Assembly: GCA_023053575.1 (NCBI GenBank)
Contig: JAKZAP010000016.1
Coordinates: forward strand, 8,428,046-8,492,045
DNA from: Branchinecta lynchi
Taxonomy: Eukaryota > Arthropoda > Branchiopoda > Anostraca > Branchinectidae
Length of the DNA stretch: 64,000 nt
Reading direction: 5' to 3'
Of the stretch, positions 11,068 to 20,886 are shown piece by piece. Position 1 is the stretch's first letter. The number at the start of each line of letters is the position of its first letter. Made by a program: the position numbers and the translations under genes. Under the pieces are notes generated by a model that was not told the origin of the DNA, did no database searches, and saw only the letters and a program-made list of their open reading frames with translations.

Positions 11068-11482
11068 AGTCGCGTTTTTTGCAATCGCTTGGAAAGAAAG
11101 TTGCCGTTTTTTGCGATCGACTGTCGACTGGAGGTCCAGTCGATCCGTTTTTTGTCGCTTGACTGGAGATCGACTGGGAACAAAGTCAACAGTCGATCCG
11201 ATGCACCTTTCTCTTGGAGGTCCAGTCAAACTTGGTGCCAAATTTTGAAAACTGAAACATGTGGACCCAAAAACGTACAATTTACACCTCAGGAAGCGCC
11301 AGTACTGCAGCAGTTTCAGAGACTGCCGAGGGAAGAGTTGTGGGGATGGACTGATTTATTGACTGATTTAGACCGTTTTTCGAAGGCTTGTTCTCGCTCC
11401 CCTATCAAGCGACAAAAAACGGTCAACTGGATGAACCCGGGAACAAGTCCCAATCGCCAGTCGATCTGTAAAAAACGCGACT
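11068..11482. mobile_element. 415-bp inverted-repeat element, 3-bp target duplication AGC
   Basis: The left end reads AGTCGCGTTTTTTGCAATCG. The complement of the right end reads AGTCGCGTTTTTTACAGATCG with one substitution and one indel. AGC flanks both sides (11,065-11,067 and 11,483-11,485). The interior has repeated GTCGACTGGAGGTCCAGTCG-like palindromes. It is nested in the 8990-11,904 element. Confidence 0.7.
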
Positions 11483-11636
11483 AGCATCTCCTCATATCTA
11501 GTTCAGCTTCTTCTTCGGTTGCATGTTTTCAATAATTCTTTCATTCAAGTACCTTCGTTATTGGGCGCCAGATACCAGATACCAGATGGCGAAGAGTAAT
11601 CTGCAGAAACTTTGTCCGTGGCCGGAAAAATTGTCG

Positions 11637-11870
11637 CCGGTGCCGTGCGGTGCCGTGCGGTGCCGTGCGGTGCCGTGCGGTGCCGTGCCGGTGCCGTGCG
11701 GTGCCGTGCCGGTGCCGAGCCGGTGCCGAGCTGGTGCCGCGGTGTTGCGCCGTTGCCGTGCCTTTGCCGTGTCGGTGCCGTGGTGCCGTGCCGGTGCCGC
11801 GGTGCCGTGCCGGGGCCGTGCCGGTGCCGTGCCGGTGCCGTGCCGGTGCCGTGTCGGTGCCGTGTCGAGG
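11637..11870 (+). repeat. GC-rich tandem repeat, right array
   Basis: This array of CGGTGCCGTG and CCGGTGCCGTG units (10- and 11-bp variants, roughly 22 units) sits about 35 bp inside the right terminus of the 8990-11,904 element. It is on the same strand as the left array. It reads open in several frames on both strands; none of these frames is a gene. Confidence 0.9.
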
Positions 11871-12737
11871 TGTACACCGGTGGCGGAGAGTGAGCAACCC
11901 CTCGTTCCAAACACGATTCACAGTGTACGAGCCCTCGGAAGTCCCGACAGTGCCGCATGACCTCCTCACATCAATGACTTGTAAAGTGAACGAGTGTGGT
12001 GAAAAACTGGCCTCTTATCTGGATAGACTTAACCAAGGACTGGACCCCAAGGTATGGCCCCCCTTACCTGATCCCGGTAGAGAAATAGTCCCGGTAATAG
12101 TTCGAAATATTCCCCCACAAAACCTCACCTCTTGCGCTAAACAGAAGGAATTTCTGGATGCTAACGGTGCTGCTGGTGAGATCTCCAAAGTAATAGTGAA
12201 GAAAGACAGCATGGTGTTACTTATGAAATCTAAGTCAGCTGCCGATACCATTGCCTGCAACATTGAAAAATCGGCCCCGGGAGCATCTGCCTCTGTCAGA
12301 AACAAAAGCTATACAGGTGTTGCGAAATTTGTGCCAACAGAAACGTCCGACGACGAAATAATGTCTGCCGTCCCATCTCTCTTGGAAGCCCGTCGGTTCG
12401 GAAAAAGCCCATCAGTCAAAGTAACTTTCAAAGACAAACGATCTCTAGAGGAAGCTACTAGGTTCGGAATAACGGTCGGTTACACCAACATCAACGTTGT
12501 GCCCTATACCCCACCACCCCGCAGATGCTTTAGGTGTCAAAAACTTGATCACTTTGCCAAAGATTGCTCCCACGATGAAAAATGTGCCAACTGCTCGGGT
12601 CCCCACAGTGAAACAAGAGAATCCCCCTGCAAAAATTCCGCAAAATGTGCGAATTGTAACGGACCTCACCCCGCATACAGCCGCTTGTGCCCCGTAGCCA
12701 GTGCATCATCGTCAGTTAGTAAGAAGCCCCTCGCCTA

Positions 12738-15408
12738 ATGACCAACAATCTGACAATATTCAGCAGAAATATATATGGGCACGCGCCGCACAAGTTGAAC
12801 CATATCAATGAATGCATTGCCAAATTTGACATTGTTTGTATCCAAGAGCATCTGATCACCGAAATAAACACGTCAATCATGCCTCGAATGCGTGATCGAG
12901 ATTATTTCATTCACAACGCGATCCGGCGCAGCGAGCTTGGCAGACCGAGTGGTGGGATAGCGATAATTACGGACTCGCGCTTAGGTGTACAGAGCGTCGA
13001 ATCGTGCGATAATTTTTTGGCGGTGAGAATTCCTGGACCACGGGGATTCCTACTAGTGGCAGTTTATATGCCGACTAACTACAGAGATGTCCTGTCAGAA
13101 AAACGCTACAGCAATGCTTCTTCTCGGCTCGGTCGATTTCTACTTAAGCACAAGAATGAAAAATTTGTACTTTGCGGGGACTTCAACTGTAATCCAATAG
13201 ACACCGACCCATTCTATCTCTTGCTCACATCGTGTCTCCCCGAAGATGCCAAAGTACTGCCAAAATCGCAAAATTTCACGTATATCCACAACTCTATGTC
13301 CACTTCAGACCTCGACCATTTTATTACCAACTACAGTCTTGAACCGTCTACAACAGTAAACGTAGATAACGACACCGTCTGCAGTGACCATCTAGGCATA
13401 AGCCTCCAACTGCCAAACGCAGCTAGGCTCAACTTTTCTGCCCCACGCTGGTACACCAAAACAGAGTGGGGAAGAACCGACCGCCCTCAGTACCAAGGAA
13501 TCGTGGACTCCATCCTATCCCGAATCTCCGTTCCATTCCAGCTACTCGCCCACGGACAGGAGCAAGACCGGACTGCTCTAAATATTTATACCTCCGAAAT
13601 CGTCCATGCCCTTAAGTGTGCCGAATCCGGGGCAGTACCTCAATGTCGAGTGCGATTAGGCACGAGAAAGCCAGGCTGGGATAGCCCTGCCTTAAAGTGC
13701 AAAAAAAGAAAAGCCAAGTTCTGGTACCAAGTCTGGAAAGACTGTGGTCGCCCTCGCACCGGGGAAGTTTTCAAGTGTTTTCGTTATTCAAAAAAAACTT
13801 ACAAAAGTACTGCCGACAGTATCCACGCCAAAAATGTTGAAAGTGCTTCTGCTGAGTGCAAATCAGACCCTAAGCAACTGTGAAATATTCGACAAAGCCG
13901 GTAGCAAAGAAACTGGCTCAACTTCTACCATCAGAGACGAAGCCTGGTCAAACCACTACCAATCAGTGTTTGCCAGCGTGAACACTGAAACCAACAGCGA
14001 TTACGAGTGTAAATTAAAACATAGCCTTAGTTCAGTGAGAGACTGTCGAAGCGGAATCGTAGTTAGTAAGAGCACAGTTGAAAATATAGTGAAAAAGCTC
14101 AAGACAAATAAAGCCCCAGGCCTAGACGGTATTTCTCCTCGTCATCTAACGTTTGGAACCCCCCTTCTATTTGACCATATTGCCCTTTTACTTCAGATGT
14201 GCATTGCCCAAGGCATCGTGCCAAAGAACTTTTGTGAGGGTCGAACAACGAATATTCTTAAGAAGGGGAAAGATCCTAGTTCATGTAAATCTTTCAGACC
14301 CATAACTGTACTTTCGCTACTCAGCAAAATTTTTGAAAAAGTGCTTTTCCCGTATATTGTCAAGTTCGCTCTAGTGGGAGCTAAGCAATTAGGATTCCAA
14401 TCTAATATGGGATGCGGATACGCCCACCGAGTTTTAAAAGCAATAATTAAGAAAAGCCTAGAGACTAGTATACCTGTCTACATGTGCAGTGTCGACATTT
14501 CGGCTACATTCGACTCTGTCCTTCACCCGCAGTCGCTACTTATGCTCCTGGAAGCTGGGGTTGACCCGAGAATAGTTTTAGTTTTAGATGATTGGTACCG
14601 TCACGCTGTTAGTTTTATTGTGTTCGGTAATGAATTTAGTAACGGTTGTCGAAAAGAACGTCTGTCAAAACCAATTCCATTACTAAAAGGTGTACGACAA
14701 GGATCTGTTCTAAGCCCGGTCATATTTAACAGTGCTGTATATTCTGTAACTAGGTCAATAAGAGGAACTTTTTTCCTGGATGGAACAGATCTTAGTTTCA
14801 TTTCTTACGCGGACGACCTCCTACTGATCAGCAGTACCCTTGATGGCCTACGGGACAATCTAAAATCGATAGTCCACGGCTACAGTAAGATCGGTCTTGA
14901 CGTGAGCAAAACTGAGTTTATTGTTTTTAATGAAGTCACGCAAGGGCAACGCACAATATCAATCGGGAACCACCTAGTCCGGCAGACGGACTCTCTTAAG
15001 TACCTCGGAATAGTTTACAAATCGAATACTCGGTCTGTGAGGACTACGTTAGTTGAAAATGTATGTAAAGCGATGCGCGGCGGCTACGGCCGCTCGGTAA
15101 AATGTAAGCACAGTGTCAACCGGTTCGTTCTTGCCCGCCTATTTAATGCAGTAATTACACCTTACGTACTTTATGTTTCGCCACTTTGGGAATTTTTAAA
15201 AATAACAGATCAAAGAAAAATACGCACCACGTACTACAAGTACGCAAAATTTTTGCTTGGCGTCCCTCTCCGAAGTTCAAACACGGAGTTATCAGCGAAA
15301 TATAAAATAATAAACCCCACCGAAAAAATACACAAAATTGAAAAAAGTGCTCGGGCAAGAGCTATAAATGCTTGCGCAAACCATATGCTAACTCGATTCG
15401 TAGTATAG
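12738..15408 (+). pseudogene. LINE ORF2 endonuclease and reverse transcriptase, one frameshift
   Basis: The product would nick the target and copy the LINE RNA. The frame opening at 12,738 encodes an EEP-type endonuclease: FDIVCIQEHLI (metal ligand Glu), GRPSGGIAII, LCGDFNCNP (catalytic Asp and Asn), TSDLDHFI and the terminal SDH. It hits a stop at 13,883. The reverse transcriptase continues in another frame up to 15,408, with KAPGLDGISP, FRPITVLS, DISATFDSV (motif A Asp kept, though Ala-Thr replaces the usual Lys-Ala), GVRQGSVLSP, YADD (14,806-14,817) and LKYLGI. The shift lies between about 13,780 and 13,880, most simply a one-base loss near 13,875. The rest is open for over 500 codons, so this copy is fairly young. 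Confidence 0.88.
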
Positions 15409-16639
15409 ATTTTAGTATTATGTTTAGTGCGTGTACATATCTTCTTTAGTTTCTTTTCTTCTTTTCTTTTTCTTTATGTACTCCGCTTTTTCCCTTTTGT
15501 AAGCGGGCAAAAATAAATATATATATATATATTTAATCCTTTGACCCAGACTTGCAAGTGCCATATGATCTTCCAGCTCTTGTTCTGTTGTTTATGTGTT
15601 TTATTTATTTTCTTTGATTTACTCGCTTTTTCGAAATGGCTGGTTACAAATAAATTACTTACTTATTACTTATTAACACATGGATACGCATCCTTGTGTT
15701 AAATATTATGCGGGATTCGATTATGTTTATGTTGCGACCACATTAAGCGCTGGTCCTAGATGAGTTTTGCAGAGGCCGATGGCATACTTTACGAATTGGG
15801 ATATGACTATTATTGAAATGACGAACTGATTGAGTGTATACATATTTATATTCTAGTGATTATGTTTGACGTAGAGGTCAACTTCGGCGCTTGCGCTGTG
15901 AAAGATACTTCTTATGAATAAAACTCCACTCTAACTTACTCTACTCAAGTTCCATTTTTTGGCGAATATAAATATTGTACAAAAACATAAACATATCATT
16001 GGCATGCGTCACAGCATCGAACACAAGGATGTCCATATGTTAGGCTATACGATACGTTATCAAATTGCAGCACAAGTCGTTAGGACTTTCTTTTTTTCTT
16101 CAATAGGATATTAGTAATGTTATTTTTTTTTTATTTTCAATGTTTTGGTTAAAAAATAAAATGTTTTAGTTTTGGTTGAAAAAAGAAAAATCTGACGGTG
16201 CAGTAATAACTATGTTGTACTTTGAAGATAGGCCTCCGATTATTGCGCAGTTGTTTCACGCGGCCAGGTCTTGGTGAATTTTCTTACTGTGTCTTAAAGG
16301 ACATCTGGCACTGTTCTACTCTGTATTCTAAGATACTTGGTAGAGTATTCCAGGATTCCAAGTAATTTAAAATATTCTAAGATAATTCGTCGCTTTCAAA
16401 CAAGCCGTGCTTTCAACTAATGGTTAATTAGTTAATGCTTTCAACTAATCTTAACCCCAAGCCCCTTGGCCTCGGTTACAAAACATGGGAGAAAATTTTC
16501 GATCACAAAACTGGGAAAATTGGCACCACAGATTTTCCTGGCCAACTTGCTTCACAAGCTGTAATCGGGAGTCTGACGGGGTTTTCCTTCCCCTGGTCCA
16601 CTAGATTGGCAGGTATTTAAGATTCCCCATGTTTTTTCT

Positions 16640-17765
16640 CTTAGATGGCTGGGTATTACAGTAACGAGTTCCTTTCCGTCTGTCCGCGGTACTGCACTTG
16701 TTGACATAAAGCATAAGCTACAAATAGGGTACGCAAACATTGTAGCGAACCGGGGCAAGTACAGAAGCACAGCTGTAGCAAAACTCTACGCTTCTATTTG
16801 CGAGCCGGCTGTGCTTTGCTCGGTTGATCTGTTTGAAATTGTTGATAGACGGGACCTATCCAGAGCTTCGTTTTTGTTGCAATGGCGCTGCCGCATCGCT
16901 GCTGCAGCACGTCTTTGCTTTTGCACCATATGCGTTTTTGGATTCACTTTCTTCTTGATTGAAGCGGCAGCAACAGCACATTGCAGGGAAGACGGGCTTC
17001 GTCGGTGAGCAAGTCCGTAGCCTCGTTTTTGTTGCAATAGCGCTGCCGCATCGCTGCTGCAGCACTTCTTTGCTTTTGCACAATATGCGTTTTTGGATTC
17101 ACTTTCTTCTTGGTTGAAGCGGCAGCGCTGCAGCACCTTGCAGGGAAGCACGGACTTGGTCGGTGAGCAAGTCCGTGATACTCGAGAAGCGCTGCCGTCT
17201 TCCTCCGAAGCACTGCAGTACAAAAACGGATGTGGAAAGGATCAGTCCGGAATCGGCCGAGAAGTGGACCTGCAGCATGCAACAAAAACGAGGCTCTTAA
17301 TTCTCAAGAAGCGCTGCCGTCTTCCTAGGAAGCACTGCAGTGCAAAAACGGATGTATAAAGAATCAGTCCGGAATCGGCCGAGAAGTGAACCTGCAGCGT
17401 GCAACAAAAACTAGGCTCAGAATAAAGATAGACTATTTCCGCTACTGTAAGTTTCTTCTGTATCTTCTGTATCCCATGGTAATTCTAAGATCATTAAATC
17501 TTACGGAGCTACTGACATTTTGTCGCGGCTGCAAGAATTGCACATTGATTTCCGTCCGAAATCTAGTCTATGTCTGTTGCCGCATCACCGACTGGTTAGA
17601 CTTTTTTTTACTGATAGCGGGAGGCCTATTGTGTGTTATTGTATTGTATTGTATTCTCGTGTTGTCTTTTGTTCTTTTGTTTTTTCTACTTCTCTTTACT
17701 CCACTCTCTTTTGTTGTAAAACAGTTTGTGGTTTATAATTATACTTGCTTACTTACTATATGTCG
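16640..17765 (+). mobile_element. LINE reverse transcriptase C-terminal remnant split by a small element
   Basis: Before the split, reading frames give WLGITV, IKHKLQIGYANIVANRGKYR and AVLCSVDLFEIVDRRDLS. After it they give DYFRYCKFLL, and then the region ends in TTATACTTGCTTACTTAC. The order matches the thumb and tail region of the LINE at 8.7-15.7 kb (LGIVYKSN, then YYKYAKFLLG, then a TTAC-type 3' tail). The two halves are separated by the element at 16,864-17,417. Confidence 0.7.
16864..17417. mobile_element. family C inverted-repeat element, 554-bp copy with doubled arms
   Basis: CAG flanks both sides (16,861-16,863 and 17,418-17,420). The left end is AGCTTCGTTTTTGTTGCA and the right end TGCAACAAAAACTAGGCT. 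Inside, the left arm occurs twice (16,864 and about 17,011) and the right arm twice (ending near 17,298 and 17,417), so this copy is about double the usual 250-277 bp. It interrupts a LINE reverse transcriptase remnant. Confidence 0.8.
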
Positions 17766-17898
17766 GGAATGGAGCCAAATGCGGAAAGCATATTAGTGAA
17801 CTGCCAATCTGCCATTAGGAGAGCATAATGTAGAACACTGGAAGATTAATTTAGCCTCGTCCGGTCAGATTTACCTTAACTGCATCAACGCCTTTTAG

Positions 17899-18161
17899 CT
17901 ACTTCGTATGAACAACGAGCGCTTCACCATCCCAGAAGTACTCTTCCGACCGTCCGATATTGGCATAGACCAGATGGGAATATCAGAAGCGATAGTCCAT
18001 GCAATCGATAGCTGCCCGATTGAGCTTCAGCACCACTTGTATAAGAATATCGTCCTCACAGGAGGAAACTGCAGCCTCCCAGGTTTCAGAGATCGGGTTG
18101 AAAGTGATGTGAGGTCGATGGCGCCGTCTATAATGGAAGTGAGGGTGACTATGCCCCCCAA
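17899..18161 (+). CDS. ACTR6: ACTR6 (ARP6) coding exon, C-terminal actin subdomain
   Basis: The exon encodes LLRMNNERFTIPEVLFRPSD, IGIDQMGISEAIVHAI, then the adenosine-motif region KNIVLTGGNCSLPGFRDRV and a final VTMPP. Human ARP6 reads NERFAVPEILFNPSDIGI and KNIVLTGGNSLFPGFRDRV. The acceptor is CCTTTTAG. The donor is GTAAGT after two bases (AA) of a codon, which would complete to Asn as in the human NPITYAWEGG sequence. If the donor is not used, the frame stops at once (AAG TAA), which would remove about 45 residues. The expected last exon was not found by eye in the window. Confidence 0.93.
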
Positions 18162-18199
18162 GTAAGTTTCGGGTACAGTCCGCAAGAGGTTTAAAAGCT

Positions 18200-18385
18200 A
18201 AACTTTAGCCGCGTTCGATTTAGCCTTGTCTCGGGTAGATTTCTCGACTGCGTTTTATTGGCGATGCTTGTCCGCTGAGTCATTCACCTGACAAGGCTAA
18301 ATAAAACGGGTTTAAACCGTGACAAGGCAGTAACAAGAAGACAGGACCGAGACAAGAGGACTCAAATCGAACACAGCTTTTAGGG
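18200..18385. repeat. family H palindromic repeat
   Basis: The ends carry GCGTTCGATTTAGCCTTGTC at the left and CTCAAATCGAACACAGCTTT at the right, which are inverted relatives. The middle reads TGCTTGTCCGCTGAGTCATT and AAAACGGGTTTAAACC. A related copy lies at 48,775-49,045. Confidence 0.6.
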
Positions 18386-18604
18386 GTGAACAGGTCAGTC
18401 AGCGACCGCTCTTTGTCTTCTGCCCGTTGGTAACGATTGATAACCGTTGATGACCGATTGATAACGACCGTTATCTTCTCTTCTAACCATTAACCACGAT
18501 GGAAGAATCTTACTAGAACTTTCGAGTAAAAGCTGTCCCAGATTTTTTCGCCAATTCAGTTTCAGTTTTAGCCTTAATTCATTATACATACAGGTTACAT
18601 TTTA

Positions 18605-18685
18605 CACTGTAAAAAAAAATCTTGCAGCATGCAGTAAAAACTGCAGTTAAACTTTAATCCCTACTGGGAGAAACTTTTTACAGTG
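18605..18685. mobile_element. family D short element, TA-flanked, 81 bp
   Basis: The element starts CACTGTAAAAA and ends TTTTTACAGTG, an exact 11-bp inverted pair flanked by TA on both sides. Larger relatives lie at 26,439-26,596 and 38,244-38,413. A TA target and CACTG-type ends suggest a Tc1/mariner-related miniature element. Confidence 0.75.
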
Positions 18686-19269
18686 TATACAATTGAATAC
18701 GATTCAATCAGAATTTTACCGGAATTTTTTAGGTTTTACCGGAAATTCTCTGTAGTGACCATCTCTCCAGAAGCCCTAGAACACTGTTGTGTTCTGACAC
18801 CGGTTATGTGTTACAGACAACAGTACACAAAAAGTAGGCTCGTTAAAGTTTAACTAAAAAGGCAGCTTATTTCTACATCTGATTTTTGAATACACTGAAA
18901 TATTTTGACTCGTCTGAGGGATTTTGTATTTTTCCACCCTGGGGTCCAGTAATGATGTTCAGAATGTCCGCTGCTTGCAGGGCAAACCAAAATTCATCCA
19001 GATGCCGAGAGTTTGACTTTAAACAAAGACCTGCATTTCCAGGGCTAAAGATGCAACATCGGAGAAGTTACGCCTGTAGAAATGTAGGAAAATTATTTTA
19101 GGATATGTCTTTGTTTTTCGGCTGGTTTACATTTCTAGTTGGTAACCATTTCAAGAAGCACATAGAGGTACCACAAACCCTCGTGTTGGTCAATCATTCG
19201 TCGCCTGTCGATCATAACGATTATTGAATTTCATTTGTGGAATACTGCCTGGAATCTGGTATGTGAAAA

Positions 19270-20886
19270 ATGTCGAGCCGTCGTATCCTGTCGGAACTGC
19301 TATGTTTCATGAACAATAAGGTGAATACACCAAAGGACATTATCATACAGCTATGCCGTGATTTTTATACGCTCGAGGAAGTCCTGGGTTCTAAAGAGAT
19401 GCTCGTTAAATGCCTCTCTGATCAAGAGAAGGAGAAGTTTGCAGAAGAGATTATCACTACCCGTCGATCTGCAAAACTTGCTCTTGAGGATATTTATTCC
19501 ATATTGCAAGGATTGGACCGCGGCAATCTAATTGTATACGCACGAGATCTTAGTCGATTGCCGCCAATGAGCTTGGAACATTTCGACCTGGTTACGATCT
19601 TAACTTCATATTCTCAGCTAAAATTGGAGCTAACGGGGCGAAAACCGTAACTGAATCACTTGAGAATAATTCGATCGGCATTGCATCGTTCACGCTCCAA
19701 CAGAATGCTCTTACCTCACCGAATGATGCAATATCAGTTCTCCACTCCCATACAGAGTCAGAGTCGCCTGCTAACGAGGGTGAGTTAAATGTTGTGAACT
19801 CAGAATACTCAGATGGCGCTGGCATTAGAAGTAGTACCGAGCAGTCAACTATAGGATGGACTAATGTTCCCCGAGGGGGTAGAGCTAGGCCTCAGTATTC
19901 TCACACTGACAGTCAGGCTTCAAGATATGACGGGTCCCGAGCAACTGCAAATGCTAATATGAACCGCACCTACGCCAGTGCTGCCCGGAACAGTACGTCT
20001 CGTGGTGTAGCGAGAAACCCTAGTGGGCCTCCCAATGTGATACGGTCAAAAGGAAAGGTGCCTAAGGTTACCATAGGTTCCAGTGTTGCGGGCCGATCTG
20101 AGCTTAAATCGGTCTTGCAAACAAGAGAGCTCAAGCTATTTCTTACCCGTTTGTCCCAGACACGACTGCTAGTGTCGTCGCTCGTATCTTGTCTCGTAAG
20201 CTGAATAACAGAAAGTGGAGTGTGAGAGAATCAACTCGGCTAGTAGTTTCAGTGCGTCCTTTAAAGTAACGGTGCCCGCAGAGTTCGCTGAGCAGTAAAT
20301 GGATTCAAAATTCTGGCCTGCGGGCATTCTTGTGCGTCGGTTCTATGAGCCTCGCTCCGCTCTTTCCCCCGAGGTTAGCAGTGTACAGCCCGAAAATGTG
20401 TGGGTCAGGCATAAGGATTGCGTCTTTTAACTGCCATTCGGTTAAATGGAACATTGCCGCGGTGAGGGCTCTGTGCGAAAAAGCGGATATTATATTACTG
20501 TAGGAAACGATGTTGTTTGACTTCGACCTGCATTTTCTGGATACTATTCACGATGACTTTACGGCTTTTGGAGTGTCATCTACGAAGGCCGGGGATGGGC
20601 TCGTGAGAGGTAGGCCAAAGGGAGGTCTGGCGATCCTCTGTAGACACTAGTTGAAAGGTATGCCCTCCTATCCCAGCAGATGACCGTTTGCAGCCAGTTT
20701 CTCTAAAGTGCGGTCACTCTCGGATTTTGTTGGTGAATGTTTACATGTCGGTTTGTAATTCAGAAAATTTACCGGAATTTAATATGTATCTTGGTAGATT
20801 AGTATCGTTTATTGATGACGATATTGTGCCGACCCATTTGTGTTTTGTTGGAGGTTTTAATGCTGATTATTGTAAAAAGTCCCTTT
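19270..20886 (+). pseudogene. second LINE remnant: ORF1 and start of endonuclease
   Basis: ORF1 opens at 19,270 (MSSRRILSELLCFMNN) and continues across frameshifts through a Ser/Asn-rich stretch. It reaches a block reading KVTVPAEFAEQ and FWPAGILVRRFYEPR, a C-terminal ORF1 domain seen in CR1-like elements. ORF1 stops at 20,430. The endonuclease begins at ATG 20,396, so the two overlap by 35 bases. The endonuclease shows RIASFNCHSVKWN, GRPKGGLAIL and FVGGFNADY. The conserved Gln before Glu-Thr is a stop codon (TAG near 20,502). At about 20,887 it is interrupted by a family B copy and resumes near 23,261. Confidence 0.75.

Larger units (their letters stand above)
8990..11904. mobile_element. 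2,915-bp inverted-repeat element with 8-bp target duplication
   Basis: The left end reads CGAGGGGTTGCTCACTC and the right end is its exact complement, GAGTGAGCAACCCCTCG. Both are flanked by TTCCAAAC (8982-8989 and 11,905-11,912). After the 17-bp ends, similarity continues patchily, including GTACACC. Next to each end lies an array of 11-bp GC-rich repeats, in direct rather than inverted orientation. An 8-bp duplication fits hAT-like or similar DNA transposons. No transposase frame is present, so it is non-autonomous. The interior carries family F, a CGATAT-rich tract and another small inverted-repeat element. Confidence 0.85.
8730..12738 (+). pseudogene. LINE ORF1 (gag-like, zinc knuckles), split by an insertion
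   Basis: ORF1 proteins of such LINEs bind their RNA. The first part (8730-8989) encodes about 86 residues starting MTEYIYCPVLNFVQ. The second part (11,905-12,738) encodes about 277 residues. The two parts meet in the same frame: Phe-Gln-Thr is read at both insertion edges. Three zinc knuckles lie near the end, reading CFRCQKLDHFAKDC (CX2CX4HX4C), CANCSGPH followed by a Cys, and CANCNGPHPAYSRLC. The stop codon TAA overlaps the ORF2 start as TAATG. In the assembled sequence the inserted 2.9 kb breaks the gene. GC-rich repeat inside the insertion happens to stay open upstream of 11,905, which is why a longer ORF appears from 11,650. Confidence 0.85.
8691..15675 (+). mobile_element. nearly full-length LINE with two ORFs
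   Basis: This is a non-LTR retrotransposon in sense orientation in the ACTR6 intron. ORF1 begins at ATG 8730 and, after an interrupting insertion (8990-11,904), ends at 12,738. ORF2 starts at 12,738 and ends at 15,408, with an endonuclease domain followed by reverse transcriptase. The 3' UTR contains an AT dinucleotide run at 15,513-15,531. It ends at about 15,640-15,675 with GGCTGGTTACAAATAAATT followed by TTAC-type repeats. Similar 3' ends (GGCGGGTCATAAATAAATT) close the related remnants near 50,460 and 56,760, which supports this boundary. The 5' end is a guess from the ORF1 start. It lacks an RNase H domain and an LTR. I would place it in the CR1/Jockey assemblage without naming a clade. 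Confidence 0.85.
5745..17898 (+). other. 12.2-kb ACTR6 intron filled with transposons
   Basis: The intron runs from the GTAAGG donor after codon GAG-CAG to the CCTTTTAG acceptor at 17,898. In order it holds LINE tail pieces (6213-6536 minus, 6650-6790 plus), a family A copy, a nearly complete sense-oriented LINE split by a 2.9-kb element, and a further LINE remnant split by an inverted-repeat element. The stretches 5745-6200 and 15,680-16,640 hold nothing I can identify. Confidence 0.85.

Noticed and set aside
11541..11969. Long Arg/His/Thr- or Cys/Arg-rich reading frames on both strands over the GC-rich repeat
   Set aside because: An 11-bp period without stop codons reads open in every frame; composition is fully explained by the repeat, and the real ORF1 reading resumes only at 11,905.
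16786..17285. Ala/Cys/Lys-rich frames repeated at 16.8-17.3, 27.5-27.9, 30.3-30.8 and 53.9-54.4 kb, looking like a conserved protein family
   Set aside because: They are translations of the family C inverted-repeat element; frames occur on both strands and depend on orientation.
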